Position numbers and translations under genes: made by a program | Part shown: in pieces, positions 25,100-33,798 of the stretch | Layout of the letters: each line of letters begins with the position of its first letter | Position numbering within the stretch: the first letter of the stretch is position 1 | Assembly (NCBI RefSeq): GCF_051304405.1 | Contig: NZ_JBPPGG010000002.1 | Location: 496,001 to 560,000, forward strand | DNA: 64,000 bases | Direction of reading: 5' to 3' | Origin: Pedomonas sp051304405 | Lineage (GTDB): Bacteria; Pseudomonadota; Alphaproteobacteria; Sphingomonadales; Sphingomonadaceae | Notes under the pieces: generated by a model | What the model was told of the DNA's origin: nothing | Database searches by the model: none | The model's input: only the letters and a program-made list of their open reading frames with translations

Positions 25100-26689
25100 A
25101 TGGCCGACCGTAACCGTTTCTACATCACCACTGCCATCGCCTATCCCAACGGCGCGCCGCACATCGGACACGCCTACGAGGCGATCGCCTCCGACGCCAT
25201 TGCCCGGTTCCACCGGCTGATGGGCGAGGACGTGTACTTCCAGACCGGCACGGACGAACATGGCCTGAAGATGGAGCAGACCGGCCGCAAGCACGGCCTG
25301 ACCGCCCGCGAGATGGCGGACAAGATGGCCCCGGCGTTCAAGGCCATGGATGACCGCTTCAACATCTCCTACGACCGCTTCATCCGCACCAGCGACGCGG
25401 ACCACTACGTTTCCAGCCAAGCGATCTGGAAGGCCATGGAAGCGGCGGGCGACATCTACCTCGACCGCTACGAGGGCTGGTACTCGGTGCGCGACGAAGC
25501 CTTCTACGACGAGAGCGAACTGACCGTCGCCGAAGACGGCACCAAGCTTTCCCCGCAGGGCACGCCGGTGGAGTGGACGGTGGAGGAGAGCTACTTCTTC
25601 CGCCTCAGCAAGTATCAGGACCGGCTGCTGGCCCACTACGAGGCCAACCCGGACTTCATCCGCCCCGAAAGCCGCCGCAACGAGGTGCTGAGCTTCGTGA
25701 AGGGCGGCCTCAAGGACCTGTCCATCAGCCGCACCAGCTTCAACTGGGGCATCCCGGTGCCGGGCGCCGAGGGCCATGTGATGTACGTGTGGGTGGACGC
25801 GCTCACCAACTACATCACCGGTGTCGGCTATCCCGATGTAAAATCGGAGACTTTCAAGAAGTACTGGCCGGCAGACGTCCACATCATCGGCAAGGACATC
25901 GTCCGCTTCCACGCGGTCTACTGGCCCGCCTTCCTGATGTCCGCCAACCTGCCGCTGCCGCGCCAGATCTTCTGCCACGGCTTCCTGTTCAACCGCGGCG
26001 AGAAGATGTCCAAGTCCGTGGGCAACGTCATCGACCCGCACGGTCTGGCGGATCTCTACGGCGTCGATCCGGTGCGCTACTTCTTCCTGCGCGAGGTGCC
26101 GTTCGGGCAGGATGGCAGCTACAGCCACGAAGCCATTGTAGCGCGGTCCAATGCGGAACTGGCCAACAGCTTCGGCAACCTGGCCCAGCGCACGCTCTCC
26201 TTCATCGCCAAGAACCTGGAAGGCCTCCTGCCGGAGCCGGGCGAGGGGAGCAACGCCGAGGACGAGGCGCTGCTGGGCGAGGTGAAGTCCGCCACCCGCG
26301 AACTCATCCAGCGCTTCGAGAAGTTCGAGCTTTCGCAGGGTCTGGAGGCCTGGATGCGCGGCGTGTTCGCCTGCAACCAGTACATTGACCGTCAGGCCCC
26401 GTGGGCGCTGCGCAAGACCGATCCGGCGCGCATGGAGGCGGTGCTGGCCGTGCTGGTGAAGGCCATCCGCGACCTCGCCATCGCCATTCAACCGGTGGTG
26501 CCAACGTCCGCCGCCAAGCTGCTGGAAACGCTGGGCATTCCCGAAGGCGAGCGCAGCTTCGCCGCGCTGGACGATGCCACCTGGTATCAGCGCCACAAGG
26601 ACAGCGGCTTTACGCTCAGCCCTCCGAGCCCCATCTTCCCGAGGCTGGAGCTGCCCGCCGAGGACGGCGCCGCTGAAGCCAAGGCGTAG
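25100..26689 (+). CDS. metG: Methionyl-tRNA synthetase
   Basis: 529 residues. Class I signature PNGAPHIGHAYE (HIGH) at about residues 14-25, KMSKS at GEKMSKSVGN, and an alpha-helical anticodon-binding domain at about 380-510. The connective-peptide zinc knuckle cysteines of the E. coli type are absent and the C-terminal tRNA-binding EMAP domain is missing, which puts it in the shorter MetG group of alphaproteobacteria. It charges tRNA-Met with methionine. A dispersed hairpin repeat begins 8 bp after the stop. Confidence 0.97.
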   Translation: MADRNRFYITTAIAYPNGAPHIGHAYEAIASDAIARFHRLMGEDVYFQTGTDEHGLKMEQTGRKHGLTAREMADKMAPAFKAMDDRFNISYDRFIRTSDADHYVSSQAIWKAMEAAGDIYLDRYEGWYSVRDEAFYDESELTVAEDGTKLSPQGTPVEWTVEESYFFRLSKYQDRLLAHYEANPDFIRPESRRNEVLSFVKGGLKDLSISRTSFNWGIPVPGAEGHVMYVWVDALTNYITGVGYPDVKSETFKKYWPADVHIIGKDIVRFHAVYWPAFLMSANLPLPRQIFCHGFLFNRGEKMSKSVGNVIDPHGLADLYGVDPVRYFFLREVPFGQDGSYSHEAIVARSNAELANSFGNLAQRTLSFIAKNLEGLLPEPGEGSNAEDEALLGEVKSATRELIQRFEKFELSQGLEAWMRGVFACNQYIDRQAPWALRKTDPARMEAVLAVLVKAIRDLAIAIQPVVPTSAAKLLETLGIPEGERSFAALDDATWYQRHKDSGFTLSPPSPIFPRLELPAEDGAAEAKA

Positions 26690-26696
26690 TTTTCAG

Positions 26697-26859
26697 GCAG
26701 GAGGGTCTCTGACCCTCCGGCAACCTCCCGTTCGTTGCAACGGGCCGCGTCTGGCTTGGCCCGGGGAGTCGACTGGAGAAGCCGGAAGGCGCGCAGCAAC
26801 GAGGGAAGAACGCACGGCCGTATCAACGAAAGGGAGCGCGAGGGACCAAGGCCCTCGCA
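26697..26859. repeat. Dispersed hairpin repeat, copy A (long form)
   Basis: Left hairpin GGAGGGTC-TCT-GACCCTCC (26700-26718), then CTCCCGTTCGTT and GGGCCGCGT segments, a variable middle, CGAAAGGGAGCGCGAGGG, and a right hairpin GCGAGGG/CCCTCGC (26838-26858). The same order of blocks occurs at 32066-32190. It fills the gap between metG and tatD and contains no convincing ORF. Confidence 0.75.
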
Positions 26860-26903
26860 TTCAAACACGAAACGTCAGGTACGAAGCGGAGTAGGGCGCG
26901 TTC

Positions 26904-27677
26904 ATGCTGGTCGATAGCCATTGTCACCTGAACTACAAGGGCTTGCGCGAAGATGTTCCGGGCGTGCTGGCGCGTGCCCGGGCCGCGGGCGTGGGCCGGT
27001 TCCTCAACATCTCCACCAAGGAGCACGAGTGGGCCGAGGTGGTGGGCCTCGCCGAGCAGGAGCCTGACGTGTTCGCCACCGTCGGCATCCACCCGCACGA
27101 GGCCGAAACCCACCCGGAGGTGGACACGGCCAAGCTTGTAGCAGCGTGCGACCACCCGCGCGTGATCGGCATCGGTGAGACCGGGCTCGACTACTTCTAC
27201 GACCACAGCCCGCGCGAGCAGCAACAGGCGTCCTTCCGCGCGCACATTGCCGCCTGCCGGGAGACGGGCCTGCCGCTCATCGTTCACACCCGCGACGCGG
27301 AGGAAGACACCGCCCGTATCCTGCGGGAAGAAATGGAGAAGGGGCCCTACACCGGCGTCATCCACTGCTTCACCGCCAGTCAGGCCTTTGGCGAGATCGC
27401 GCTGGAGCTGGGCTTCTACATCTCCATCTCCGGCATCGTGACCTTCAAGAACGCCAGGGACTTGCAGGAAACGGTGAAAACCATTCCGCAGGACCGCCTG
27501 CTGGTCGAAACCGACAGCCCGTTCCTCGCGCCCGTCCCCATGCGCGGCAAGCCCTGCGAACCGGCTTTCGTGACGCACACCGCCGCCTTCGTGGCCAACC
27601 TGCGCGGCCAGACGGTGGAAGAACTGGCGGAGACCACCACCGCCAACTTCTTCCGCCTGTTCAGCAAGGCGCGTTAG
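26904..27677 (+). CDS. tatD: TatD-family metal-dependent hydrolase (DNase)
   Basis: 257 residues. Metal-binding residues are in the usual places: DSHCHLNY near the start, the GETGLDY Glu, the HTRDAEED His, HCFTAS His, and ETDSPFLAP Asp. TatD proteins are Mg-dependent 3'-5' DNases implicated in DNA repair or RNA turnover. They sit downstream of metG in many bacteria, as here. The start at 26904 follows a GGAGTAG Shine-Dalgarno. Confidence 0.93.
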   Translation: MLVDSHCHLNYKGLREDVPGVLARARAAGVGRFLNISTKEHEWAEVVGLAEQEPDVFATVGIHPHEAETHPEVDTAKLVAACDHPRVIGIGETGLDYFYDHSPREQQQASFRAHIAACRETGLPLIVHTRDAEEDTARILREEMEKGPYTGVIHCFTASQAFGEIALELGFYISISGIVTFKNARDLQETVKTIPQDRLLVETDSPFLAPVPMRGKPCEPAFVTHTAAFVANLRGQTVEELAETTTANFFRLFSKAR

Positions 27678-27699
27678 GGGTTAAAACTGAAGGGATTTT

Positions 27700-27728
27700 T
27701 GCAGGAGGGACGCAGTCCCTCCTGCAAG
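27700..27728. repeat. Dispersed hairpin repeat, copy C (single hairpin)
   Basis: A perfect 13-bp stem, TTGCAGGAGGGAC - GCA - GTCCCTCCTGCAA, in the 77-bp gap between tatD and the MBL gene. The stem core GCAGGAGGG is the same as in copies A and B. Confidence 0.75.
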
Positions 27729-27754
27729 GAAAAACCCAAAAGGGACAAGCTCTC

Positions 27755-28513
27755 ATGAAGGTTCGTATTCTGGGATGTGGCACGTCGGGCGGTGTGCCGA
27801 GGGTGGGCAACCTGTGGGGGCGCTGCGACCCGAAGAACCCGAAGAACCGGCGCCGCCGCGTCTCGATTCTGGTGGAAGAGCAGGGGGCCCAGATCCTGGT
27901 CGACACCTCGCCGGACCTGCGCGAGCAGCTGCTGGACGCCGAGGTGACGAAGCTGGACGCGGTGCTCTACACCCATGACCATGCGGACCACACCCACGGC
28001 ATCGACGACCTGCGCGGCATCTTCCATTCCATGCACCGGCCTGTGGACTGCTACGCGAACGAGGCCACGGCCCGCACGCTGATGCAGCGCTTCGGCTATG
28101 TGTTCGAAGGCTTTGAGGGCTATCCCGCCATCGGCAAGCTTCATGTCATTGATGAACAGAGCCCGATCGCCGTCGGCCCTGTCACGGTGCAGCCGTTCCC
28201 GCTGGTTCACGGCCACATCACCTCGGTGGGCTACCGCTTCGGCAAGGTGGCCTACACCACGGACCTGAACGCCATTCCGGCCGCCTCGGAGCCGTATCTG
28301 CACGGCCTCGACCTGTGGATCGTGGATGCGCTGCGCTACGACCCGCATCCGACCCATCCGCACCTCGACCAGACCCTGGCATGGATCGAAAAGTTCAAGC
28401 CCAAGCGGGCCATCCTGACCCACATGAACTGGGATCTGGACTACGATGAGCTGAAGGCGCGGCTGCCGCTCCATGTGGAGCCCGGCTACGACGGCCTGGA
28501 GATCGAACTCTGA
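27755..28513 (+). CDS. MBL-fold metallo-hydrolase, PhnP-like
   Basis: 252 residues with the metallo-beta-lactamase signature THDHADH (about residues 74-80), LRFGCGTSGGVPR-like N-terminus (ILGCGTSGGVP), and further ligands at HGH, Asp in YTTDLN and the C-terminal THMNWD. Members of this branch, such as PhnP, hydrolyse phosphodiesters; this orthologue regularly follows tatD in alphaproteobacteria and its true substrate is unknown. A Cys-rich part in the first 40 residues (GRCDPKNPKNRRRR) may form an extra zinc site. Confidence 0.9.
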   Translation: MKVRILGCGTSGGVPRVGNLWGRCDPKNPKNRRRRVSILVEEQGAQILVDTSPDLREQLLDAEVTKLDAVLYTHDHADHTHGIDDLRGIFHSMHRPVDCYANEATARTLMQRFGYVFEGFEGYPAIGKLHVIDEQSPIAVGPVTVQPFPLVHGHITSVGYRFGKVAYTTDLNAIPAASEPYLHGLDLWIVDALRYDPHPTHPHLDQTLAWIEKFKPKRAILTHMNWDLDYDELKARLPLHVEPGYDGLEIEL

Positions 28514-28591
28514 TCCCCTGCGTTCTGTACGCCGGACTTCTGGCACAGGCGAAACAGGCGGCACCGAACGCCACAGGGCAGGGGAGTGACC

Positions 28592-29080
28592 CTACTTCTC
28601 CGGCTCGACTTCGGGCGTGATCTCGGCCTGCGCCTTCTCGACCTTCTTGCGGCGCTCGAACACGACGCGCATGTGCACCTCGTCGGCCTCGGTCAGCACA
28701 TCCGAGGCATCGGGGAAGAGTTCTTCCTCTTCCTCGTCGATGTGATGGATGTATTCATCGGACAGCTCCGCGAACTTCCGGGACCATTCCTTCGTCGCGA
28801 TATCAACCGTCGCCAGATGGTTGAGCAGGTCGTCGATTTCCTTGTGCTCGGCAACCGAGTGGCGGGCCTTGTCGGTCATCTCCGGCTTGGCGAGGATCAC
28901 CGAATAAAGCGCCTGTTCTTCCGCTGCGGCGTGGCCCTTCAGTTCGCGCGTCAGTTCCTCGAACAGCGCCATGCGCTTGTCGGAGGCCGTATTCCCGTTT
29001 CCCAGCGTCTTCAGGAGACTGCGGTGCCGATCGTGGTCCGCCGTCAGCGCATCGAAAATGTCCTTCCGCTGTCTCGGCAT
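28592..29080 (-). CDS. Hemerythrin-domain protein
   Basis: 162 residues, almost all helical. Candidate di-iron ligands: His in TADHDRHRSLL, His/Glu in GHAAAEEQALY, His in VAEHKEIDDLL, and His/Asp/Glu in YIHHIDEEEEELFP. Such small cytoplasmic hemerythrin/HHE proteins bind O2, NO or iron. The strongly acidic loop EEEEELFPD is common in this group. It converges with the MBL gene and diverges from the MipA gene. Whether it joins the NO response with hmp cannot be judged: no NsrR-like palindrome was noticed upstream. Confidence 0.9.
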   Translation of the reverse strand: MPRQRKDIFDALTADHDRHRSLLKTLGNGNTASDKRMALFEELTRELKGHAAAEEQALYSVILAKPEMTDKARHSVAEHKEIDDLLNHLATVDIATKEWSRKFAELSDEYIHHIDEEEEELFPDASDVLTEADEVHMRVVFERRKKVEKAQAEITPEVEPEK

Positions 29081-29256
29081 GATAGTCTCCCCTGTTTTTT
29101 TGGCCTCTGATAGGATTGGAAACGTTCAGGAAACGCCGGGGTTGCCCGCTGGCGGGAGCAGGGAAGGGAGCGAAGCGCGGCTCGTTCCGGGATCTGAGCC
29201 GTTCATTCAAGGACAGATCGACCAGTTACCCAACCAGTGACCCGATTGGAGTTGTC

Positions 29257-30054
29257 ATGCCGAAGCGTGCCAGACGAGCAACCGCCACCGTTTCTGGTCT
29301 GATGGTTGCCGGCATACTGGCCGCAAGCAACATCACCGCGACCCATGCCGCGCCGGACGAGACCGCGGACAGCACCCTCCGGCTGACAGGCTTCGTGGGC
29401 GTCGGCGCGGCCCTGGTGCCCGACTACGACGGCGCGAGCGGCGACCGGCTGATCGCCGGGCCGGTATTTGATCTGCGCTACGGGCGGCTCTACGCCAACC
29501 TATGGGATGGCGCGGGCGTGGACCTCCTCCGGTCGGACCGGCTGGAGGTCGGGGCGGGGGTCACATACGTGCGCGGGCGCAAGGCGAAGTATTCGCCCGA
29601 AGGCGTCAACAGGCTGAAATCGGCCGTCGGCGCACGCGGGATCGTGCGCGTCTTCCTCACGCCCGAGGCGAGCCTGACCGCGGGCGTCACCCGGTCCCTC
29701 GGCGGATCGGACGGGACGCTGGCCGATCTCACGTTCAGCTATCGCTTCCGCCCGGGCAAGCAAGTCACGCTGATTCCAACCGTTTCCGCCCAATGGGCCA
29801 GCCGGCGCTACATGCAGGGCTACTTCGGTATCGACGCCCTTGAGGCGGACCGCTCGGGCCTGCCGGCGTTCGAGGCGGACAGCGGCTTCAAGGAGGTGTC
29901 CGCCTCGCTGACCGCCATCTACTCGTTCACGCGCCACATCCACATCAGCGGCAGCGTCAGCCTCGACCGTCTGCTCGATGACGCGGCCGACAGCCCGCTG
30001 GTCGAGCAGCGGTGGCAACCCTCCGTGTTCCTCGGCCTCGCGTACCGGTTCTGA
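29257..30054 (+). CDS. MipA/OmpV-family outer membrane protein
   Basis: 265 residues from the ATG at 29257. Signal peptide ending THAAP, then a series of amphipathic beta-strands (LTGFVGVGAALVPDYDGASG, VFDLRYGRLYANLWDGAGVDLL, VGAGVTYVRGRK) and a C-terminal LGLAYRF, the outer membrane insertion signature. MipA scaffolds transglycosylase and synthase in E. coli; for most homologues only the barrel fold is known. The upstream Shine-Dalgarno is weak (TTGGAG nine bases before). Confidence 0.85.
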   Translation: MPKRARRATATVSGLMVAGILAASNITATHAAPDETADSTLRLTGFVGVGAALVPDYDGASGDRLIAGPVFDLRYGRLYANLWDGAGVDLLRSDRLEVGAGVTYVRGRKAKYSPEGVNRLKSAVGARGIVRVFLTPEASLTAGVTRSLGGSDGTLADLTFSYRFRPGKQVTLIPTVSAQWASRRYMQGYFGIDALEADRSGLPAFEADSGFKEVSASLTAIYSFTRHIHISGSVSLDRLLDDAADSPLVEQRWQPSVFLGLAYRF

Positions 30055-30127
30055 GCCCCCGCGCAAGTTTCTTGATCCGCAGGAGGCACCGCCCGTATAG
30101 CCAGCTGGGTTCAAGGAGGTGCATCGC

Positions 30128-30679
30128 GTGGAAAAACTGATCGAACGCAGCCTGTTTGCCAGCCGCTGGTTCATGGCGCCCATGTACATCGGACTTGCGG
30201 CGGCGCTGCTCATTCTCGTCTGGGTGTTCCTGAAGGAGCTTTACGAGTTCGCCCTGACGATCCCGACCATGACCGTCAACGATGCGGTGCTGGGCATTCT
30301 GGCGCTCATCGACGTCAGCCTGGCCGCCAATCTGCTGATGATCGTGATCTTCTCGGGCTACGAGAACTTCGTCAGCCGCATGGACCTGGCGGACCACGAG
30401 GACCGGCCCGACTGGCAGGGCGAGGTGGATTTCGCGGCGCTCAAGCTCAAGCTGGTGGCCTCGATCGTGGCGATCTCCGGCATTCATCTGCTCAAGGTCT
30501 TCATGGACGTGACCAAGTATCCGCCGGAGAAGATCCGCTGGATGATCACCATCCATCTGGTGTTCGTGATCTCCGGCGTGCTGCTGGCGGCCATGGACTG
30601 GATCTCCAATCACGGCAAGTCGCTGAAGAAGGGCAAGGCAGCGTCCAAGGCCGTGAAGGGCGCGAACGAAGCGGCCTGA
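30128..30679 (+). CDS. UPF0114 (YqhA-type) inner membrane protein
   Basis: 183 residues with three to four membrane helices. Closely follows the YqhA pattern: EKLIERSLFASRWFMAPMYIGL, IDVSLAANLLMIVIFSGYENFVSRMD, KLKLVASIVAISGIHLLKVFMD, IHLVFVISGVLLAAMDW. Function is unknown. The first GTG in frame (30119) lies inside the Shine-Dalgarno AAGGAGGT, so the GTG at 30128, eight bases after it, is the start; this also matches the start of the E. coli protein. A basic Lys/Ala tail ends the protein. Confidence 0.93.
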   Translation: MEKLIERSLFASRWFMAPMYIGLAAALLILVWVFLKELYEFALTIPTMTVNDAVLGILALIDVSLAANLLMIVIFSGYENFVSRMDLADHEDRPDWQGEVDFAALKLKLVASIVAISGIHLLKVFMDVTKYPPEKIRWMITIHLVFVISGVLLAAMDWISNHGKSLKKGKAASKAVKGANEAA

Positions 30680-30719
30680 TGGTCTGATCGAACCGCAAAC
30701 GCCGGAAAACGGGTCAAAA

Positions 30720-30743
30720 CGGCTGTCAGGGGACTGGCAGCCG
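30720..30743 (+). terminator. Terminator-like hairpin after the UPF0114 gene
   Basis: CGGCTGTC (30720-30727) pairs with GGCAGCCG (30736-30743), one G-T wobble, followed by CTTTG. It is 41 bp after the stop. Confidence 0.55.
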
Positions 30744-30765
30744 CTTTGCCCTCAACCTTATTTTA

Positions 30766-30788
30766 CATAACATAGATTACACGTTATG
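30766..30788. promoter_or_regulatory. AT-rich inverted repeat between convergent genes
   Basis: CATAAC (30766-30771) and GTTATG (30783-30788) in a local AT-rich pocket. Both neighbouring genes end here, so it is not an ordinary promoter region; it may belong to a small RNA gene or a protein-binding site. Confidence 0.3.
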
Positions 30789-30800
30789 CAGCACAGCATA

Positions 30801-30828
30801 AAAGGGGCACTCTCTGAATGCCCCTTTC
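30801..30828 (-). terminator. Terminator downstream of the 85-residue gene
   Basis: A 9-bp stem AAAGGGGCA/TGCCCCTTT (30801-30809 with 30820-30828) followed on the minus strand by TTTTA. It lies 34 bp beyond the stop at 30863. Confidence 0.65.
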
Positions 30829-30862
30829 AAGCTGCTGATCGCAATTCCGGTGTGATGTGAGA

Positions 30863-31120
30863 TCAAAGGCGAGCGAAGCGCGGCTCGAGACCAAGCCGGA
30901 CCAGCGTCGGCCGCTCATGCACCAGCCGGGACTTCATATGATCCTGATGGCGATAGCCAGCCGGGATCAACATGCTGTTGTCGGGGTAAGCCGTCATGCT
31001 CAGTTCAGCCATTTCCGGCTTGTTCCTGGACAGTTCACGCTGGCCGACGGCAATCACTGACACGATGGAGGCCAGCAACACCGTACCCAGGACGGCCAAT
31101 CGCGTCGAAGTCCAAGCCAT
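30863..31120 (-). CDS. Small single-pass or secreted protein, unknown
   Basis: 85 residues from the ATG at 31120 (AAGGAGAG Shine-Dalgarno seven bases upstream). The N-terminus MAWTSTRLAVLGTVLLASIVSVIAVG is a membrane anchor or uncleaved signal. The rest is hydrophilic with several His and Arg (YRHQDHMKSRLVHERP). No family is recognised. It is divergent from mazG with 69 bp between and is followed by its own terminator, which supports a real gene. Confidence 0.6.
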   Translation of the reverse strand: MAWTSTRLAVLGTVLLASIVSVIAVGQRELSRNKPEMAELSMTAYPDNSMLIPAGYRHQDHMKSRLVHERPTLVRLGLEPRFARL

Positions 31121-31189
31121 CGCACTCTCCTTGCTGACGCACACATCGGTGCATTAAAGCCTTTTTCGCCTATCCACCCTGAACATGGG

Positions 31190-32044
31190 ATGAACTGCAT
31201 GTCCGAAGGTTTGAACGCTTCACCGCCGCCGAAACAACCGGCCACGGCGACGGCTGCCTTCGCCCGTCTGGTCGAGATCATGGCCAGACTGCGCGACCCT
31301 CAAGGCGGCTGCCCCTGGGATCTGGCCCAGACGTTCGAAACCATCGCGCCATACACCATCGAGGAAGCCTACGAAGTGGCGGAAGCCATCCGCACGGGCG
31401 ACCGGCCGGCCCTGTGCGAGGAACTGGGCGATCTGCTGCTTCAGGTGGTCTACCACGCGCAAATGGCGGCAGAAGAAGGCTCTTTTGATATAGGAAGCGT
31501 GGTCGAGGCGATCAATGCCAAGATGATCCGCCGTCACCCCCATGTGTTCGGCGATGCCAGCGTTCAGAGCGCCGAGGAGCAGACCCGGGCCTGGGAGGAG
31601 CTGAAGGCCCGCGAACGGGCCGCCAAGGCCGCGAACGGACACGCCGGCGACACCCCGCCCCCGAGCGCCCTCGACGGGGTGGCGACCGCCCTGCCCGCCC
31701 TGCTCCGCGCCCAGAAGATCCAGGCCCGCGCCGCCCGCGTGGGCTTTGACTGGCGCGCGGCGGACGATGTGATCCCCAAGATCGAGGAGGAAATCGCGGA
31801 AGTCCGCGACGCCGTCCAGAGCGGCAGCGCCGACGCCATCGAGGACGAGATCGGTGACCTGCTCTTCGCCGCCGTCAACCTCGCCCGCAAACTGAACGTG
31901 GACGCCGAAGGCGCCCTGCGCCGCGCCACTCTCAAGTTCGAAACCCGCTTCCGCGCCATGGAGCAATCGGCGGGCGAAGGCTTCCCGACGCTCGACCTGG
32001 ATGCCATGGAAGAGCTTTGGCATAAGGTGAAGAAACAGAATTAA
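31190..32044 (+). CDS. mazG: Nucleoside triphosphate pyrophosphohydrolase
   Basis: 284 residues with two MazG folds. The N-terminal one starts LVEIMARLRDPQGGCPWDLAQTFETIAPYTIEEAYEVAEAI and has the metal motif EE-x-x-E ... ELGDLLLQ; the C-terminal one has EEEIAEVRDA and DEIGDLLFA. It hydrolyses non-canonical or excess NTPs to NMP and PPi. Two starts are possible: ATG 31190 and ATG 31199; the second has a better-spaced GGGA. It belongs to the hfq-hflX-mazG neighbourhood of alphaproteobacteria but is on the opposite strand and converges with hflX across a hairpin repeat. Confidence 0.95.
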   Translation: MNCMSEGLNASPPPKQPATATAAFARLVEIMARLRDPQGGCPWDLAQTFETIAPYTIEEAYEVAEAIRTGDRPALCEELGDLLLQVVYHAQMAAEEGSFDIGSVVEAINAKMIRRHPHVFGDASVQSAEEQTRAWEELKARERAAKAANGHAGDTPPPSALDGVATALPALLRAQKIQARAARVGFDWRAADDVIPKIEEEIAEVRDAVQSGSADAIEDEIGDLLFAAVNLARKLNVDAEGALRRATLKFETRFRAMEQSAGEGFPTLDLDAMEELWHKVKKQN

Positions 32045-32065
32045 GATATTGTTTTTATTCAAATA

Positions 32066-32190
32066 TGCAGGAGGGTCTTGGACCCTCCTGCACCTCCCTT
32101 TCGTTTCAAACGGCCGCGTTTCCAGTGCGCACAGGAAACGCGGCCCGATAGCGAAAGGGGGATCGCAAGGGGGTCCAAGACCCCCTTGCA
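32066..32190. repeat. Dispersed hairpin repeat, copy B (long form, three nested hairpins)
   Basis: Left hairpin GCAGGAGGGTC-TTG-GACCCTCCTGC (32067-32091); a central hairpin CGCGTTTCC/GGAAACGCG flanked by CCCTTTCG/CGAAAGGG; right hairpin GCAAGGGGGTC-CAA-GACCCCCTTGC (32165-32189). It fills the gap between the convergent stops of mazG and hflX. Same block order as copy A. Confidence 0.8.
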
Positions 32191-32203
32191 TGGAAAGCCT
32201 CAC

Positions 32204-33538
32204 TCAGAGTTCCTGATACCGCCCGTATTGCTGGGCCGTCAGGCGCACCCGCAGGAAAACGCTCTCGCCTTCGTCCCGGCGCTCCAGCACGTCGCCGTGA
32301 CGGTAGAGCCAGGCCAGGCGGCGGCCATCGCTGACCGGCAGTTCCATCTCGTAGAGACGGGCGTGGGCGTAGAGGTAGTCGCCAAGCCGGTTCAGGAGGG
32401 TTTCCACCCCCTCCCCGTTCAAGGCGCTGACGGCGAGCACGTTCTGGTCCCGCGCCACCAGTCCCTCGACCGCCTCGCGCACTTCCGGCGGCAACTGGTC
32501 GATCTTGTTGAGGATCTCGACGATCACCGGGCCGCCTTCGTCGAGGACGCCCATCTCGTCGAGCACGCTCATCACGTCCTGCTTCTGCGCTTCCGTATCC
32601 GGGTGGGAGATGTCGCGCACGTGCAGGACGATATCCGCCTCCACCACCTCCTCGAGCGTGGCGCGGAACGCCGCGACCAGCTGGGTCGGCAGGTTGGAGA
32701 TGAACCCCACCGTGTCGGACAGGATCACCTTGTCCTCACGCCCGACCCGGATCGCCCGCATGGTCGGATCGAGGGTGGCGAACAGCAGGTTCTCCGCCAT
32801 GACGGAAGCCCCCGCCATGCGGTTGAACAGCGTGGACTTGCCGGCGTTGGTGTAGCCCACCAGCGCCACCACCGGATAAGGCGCCTTCTGGCGGCGCTGA
32901 CGGTGCAGGGTGCGGGTGCGGCGCACGTCCTCCAGCTCGCGCCGCAGCTTGGCGATGCGGTCGCGGATCAGGCGGCGGTCGGTCTCGATCTGGGTTTCAC
33001 CCGGGCCGCCGAGGAAGCCGAAGCCGCCGCGCTGGCGCTCCAGGTGGGTCCAGGTGCGAACGAGGCGGCTCTGCTGGTACATGAGGTGGGCCAGTTCCAC
33101 CTGCAACGTACCCTCGCGGGTGTGCGCCCGCTCGCCGAAGATCTCCAGCACCAGGCCGGTGCGGTCGATGACCTTGCAGCCGAACGCCTTTTCCAGATTG
33201 CGCTGCTGGACCGGCGAGACCGCGCCATTGACGACGACCAGGCCGATCCCCTTCTCCTTGATGAGCGCCGTGAGCTGCTCCACCTGCCCCGGCCCGAACA
33301 GGGTCGCGGGACGTGCCCGGCGGATCGTCACGCTTTCGGCGGCCACCACGTCGAGGAAAATGGCTTCCGCAAGGCCAACGGCTTCCTCCAGCTCGGCTTC
33401 CACCGAGCGGAGGCTCTGGCCCTCACTGCGCTGGTCGGGATGCAGGACAAGCGCCCGCAAAGGGTCGCGGCCCAGTCCGTCCCCGGACTGAGCCGCCCCC
33501 GAAAGTTCCGACGAAAGACTGCGTCGTTGCTTGGACAA
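32204..33538 (-). CDS. hflX: GTPase HflX
   Basis: 444 residues. An N-terminal HflX domain and Gly-rich linker (GGFGFLGGPGETQIETDRR) precede a GTPase domain with G1 GYTNAGKSTLFN, G3 DTVGFI and G4 NKID. HflX is a ribosome-associated GTPase that splits stalled ribosomes, important in heat shock. Its stop is 14 bp from repeat copy B. It follows hfq by 8 bp on the same strand, so the two are almost certainly co-transcribed. Confidence 0.97.
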   Translation of the reverse strand: MSKQRRSLSSELSGAAQSGDGLGRDPLRALVLHPDQRSEGQSLRSVEAELEEAVGLAEAIFLDVVAAESVTIRRARPATLFGPGQVEQLTALIKEKGIGLVVVNGAVSPVQQRNLEKAFGCKVIDRTGLVLEIFGERAHTREGTLQVELAHLMYQQSRLVRTWTHLERQRGGFGFLGGPGETQIETDRRLIRDRIAKLRRELEDVRRTRTLHRQRRQKAPYPVVALVGYTNAGKSTLFNRMAGASVMAENLLFATLDPTMRAIRVGREDKVILSDTVGFISNLPTQLVAAFRATLEEVVEADIVLHVRDISHPDTEAQKQDVMSVLDEMGVLDEGGPVIVEILNKIDQLPPEVREAVEGLVARDQNVLAVSALNGEGVETLLNRLGDYLYAHARLYEMELPVSDGRRLAWLYRHGDVLERRDEGESVFLRVRLTAQQYGRYQEL

Positions 33539-33546
33539 AGGTGCCG

Positions 33547-33798
33547 TTACGCTCCCTCGCCTGGCTGACCTTCCTGCTCGAACAGGGAGATCGGAGCCGC
33601 CGGCATCACCGTGGAGATCGCGTGCTTGTACACAAGTTGCGAATGGCCGTCCCGCCGAAGCAGAACCGAAAAGTTGTCGAACCAGGTAATCACGCCCTGC
33701 AGTTTCACGCCGTTCACCAGAAACATCGTCACCGGTGTCTTGTTCTTGCGAACGTTGTTCAGAAAAATGTCCTGAAGGTTGTTTGGTTTTTCCGCCAT
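33547..33798 (-). CDS. hfq: RNA chaperone Hfq
   Basis: 83 residues. Sm1 (NLQDIFLNNVRKNKTPVTMFLVNGVKLQGVITWFDNFSVLL) and Sm2 (LVYKHAISTVMP) motifs are complete, including the Gln, Phe and Tyr-Lys-His RNA-contact residues. It forms a hexameric ring pairing small RNAs with mRNAs. The tail is short (EQEGQPGEGA), as usual in the class. The gene has about 235 bp of upstream non-coding DNA before ntrX ends, room for its own promoter. No trkA gene is inserted between ntrX and hfq here. Confidence 0.98.
   Translation of the reverse strand: MAEKPNNLQDIFLNNVRKNKTPVTMFLVNGVKLQGVITWFDNFSVLLRRDGHSQLVYKHAISTVMPAAPISLFEQEGQPGEGA

Noticed and set aside
30119..30127. GTG at 30119 as start of the UPF0114 gene
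   Set aside because: It lies inside the AAGGAGGT ribosome-binding site. The GTG at 30128 has correct spacing and matches the YqhA N-terminus.
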